From Deltaproteobacteria bacterium (lineage in GTDB: Bacteria; SAR324; NAC60-12): a stretch of 6,154 nt of DNA. Below are positions 5,528 to 6,154 of this stretch, one piece after another. The stretch spans positions 7,772-13,925 of the forward strand of contig PBZZ01000067.1 in the NCBI GenBank assembly GCA_002730365.1, in the 5' to 3' direction. Every line of letters starts with the position of its first letter. Within the stretch, counting starts at the first letter, position 1. Below the pieces are notes generated by a model. It did not search any database. It saw nothing but the letters and a program-made list of their open reading frames with translations, and was not told where the DNA came from. The translations under genes and the position numbers were made by a program.

Positions 5528-6154
5528 CTACTCACCAAATGGAACCCAGATGTTTTTGATTTGAGAAGCTTGTCGTAGCCAATCTCTTCCCTGAGATGCT
5601 GGGGAATACCAGTCAACGACCTGTCCCTCATTACTCCAAATCCGCTTGAGATTGCTTGTACTTAGGCGTCTAGCCTTACGAACTTCCTCTTCGGTGCCAA
5701 AAACCCACAATCCATCCAGATCTTCGTGAGCCGCAAGCGTCTCAATCATTTCAGTTGGATTGCCGCTGATTAGATTGACTGCTCCCGCTGGTACATCAGA
5801 AGTCTCCATGACTTGAATCAAGTCATTGGCAATGAGCGGATAGGAAGAGGAAGGGATGACAATCGAGCGATTGCCAGTAGCCAAGGATGGCAAAAGTAAG
5901 GATAGAAAGGAGAGCATTGGGTTCTCATCTGGGCAAATGAGACCAATCACTCCGAGAGGCTCATTTAGAACAGGGACTAATAAGCCTTGAGGAGGTTGAT
6001 GTAAGGTTCCTTCATACTTGTCAGCCCATGCTGCATAGTGGAAGCAGCGTTGAATCGTACTATCTACTTCTTGCCGGGATTCATTTGAGCTGTAGCCAAG
6101 CAGTTGCTGCAACCGAGTTTCCAATTCTTGTCGTCGGAGGCTTAGATTTTCAGA
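5528..6154 (-). CDS. ALDH16-type two-domain aldehyde dehydrogenase, C-terminal part
   Basis: The frame is open to the right edge, giving 208 C-terminal residues; the TTG at 6124 lies inside the reading frame and is not a likely start. The fragment has a second, partial aldehyde-dehydrogenase-like fold. EPLGVIG...CPDENP near 65-79 and LATGNRSIVIPS near 91-102 mirror the cofactor-binding half of normal ALDHs, followed by SDVPAGAVNLISG (119-131) and FGTEEEV (152-158). After this the catalytic-cysteine half never appears: the chain goes to NLKRIWSNEGQ (168-178) and ends KNIWVPFGE. That matches the C-terminal non-catalytic domain of bacterial ALDH16 proteins, which are about 750-800 residues. The catalytic ALDH domain should therefore lie just outside the window. 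It would oxidise an aldehyde to an acid with NAD. The gene ends one base before the AroE-like start. Confidence 0.87.
   Translation of the reverse strand, partial: SENLSLRRQELETRLQQLLGYSSNESRQEVDSTIQRCFHYAAWADKYEGTLHQPPQGLLVPVLNEPLGVIGLICPDENPMLSFLSLLLPSLATGNRSIVIPSSSYPLIANDLIQVMETSDVPAGAVNLISGNPTEMIETLAAHEDLDGLWVFGTEEEVRKARRLSTSNLKRIWSNEGQVVDWYSPASQGRDWLRQASQIKNIWVPFGE
5531..5536 (-). promoter_or_regulatory. Ribosome binding site (GGTGAG) that decides the AroE-like start
   Basis: GGTGAG lies 4 nt upstream of the ATG at 5526-5524, inside the last codons of the aldehyde dehydrogenase gene whose TAG is at 5530-5528. It supports the short start over the ATG at 5631 and suggests coupled translation of the two genes. 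Confidence 0.65.

Noticed and set aside
5527..5631. Longer AroE-like start at ATG 5631 (35 extra residues)
   Set aside because: It would overlap the aldehyde dehydrogenase coding end by 104 bp, the extra residues do not resemble the family, and the ATG at 5526 has its own ribosome binding site and the family N-terminus.

Overview
The window reads as part of a tightly packed catabolic operon on the minus strand of a Gram-negative-type bacterial genome. By eye its GC content is in the mid-to-high 40s percent. Five complete genes and one truncated gene run right to left from about 6154 to 436. A partial plus-strand reading frame for a membrane protein converges on the operon's end from the left. 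No rRNA, tRNA, CRISPR array, insertion sequence or phage gene was seen. The protein families are common in marine and soil proteobacteria that break down sugar acids. The lineage cannot be fixed from this sequence; a marine proteobacterium or SAR324-like lineage is only a guess.

Layout in transcription order: (1) 6154-5528, the C-terminal part of an ALDH16-type two-domain aldehyde dehydrogenase whose start lies outside the window; (2) 5526-4603, a divergent shikimate-dehydrogenase-family (AroE-like) protein; (3) 4584-3076, a full-length SAF-UxaA fusion dehydratase of the altronate/galactarate dehydratase family; (4) 3027-2284, a short-chain dehydrogenase very similar to the BDH2 / 2-keto-3-deoxy-L-fuconate dehydrogenase group; (5) 2273-1425, a fumarylacetoacetate-hydrolase-family protein resembling 2,4-diketo-3-deoxy-aldonate hydrolases; (6) 1419-436, a D-isomer-specific 2-hydroxyacid dehydrogenase. 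Gaps are 1, 18, 48, 10 and 5 bp, so one transcript with translational coupling is likely. The promoter must lie to the right of the window, and no convincing internal promoter or terminator was found. At the left end, a plus-strand reading frame (from the window edge to 445) overlaps the last operon gene tail-to-tail by 10 bp.

Genes 3-5 make a coherent non-phosphorylative sugar-acid route, by analogy with the oxidative L-fucose and L-rhamnose pathways. An aldonate is dehydrated to a 2-keto-3-deoxy acid, which is oxidised at C4 to a 2,4-diketo acid and then hydrolysed to pyruvate plus a 2-hydroxyacid (lactate, glycolate or glycerate, depending on the sugar). Gene 6 could then interconvert a 2-hydroxyacid and a 2-keto acid, and gene 1 could oxidise an aldehyde. 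Gene 2 is the unexplained member: its key family positions can be traced, but the shikimate-binding signature is altered. The actual substrate cannot be read from the sequence. The notable features are the use of a UxaA-type dehydratase where an enolase-superfamily enzyme is usual, and the presence of the AroE paralogue.
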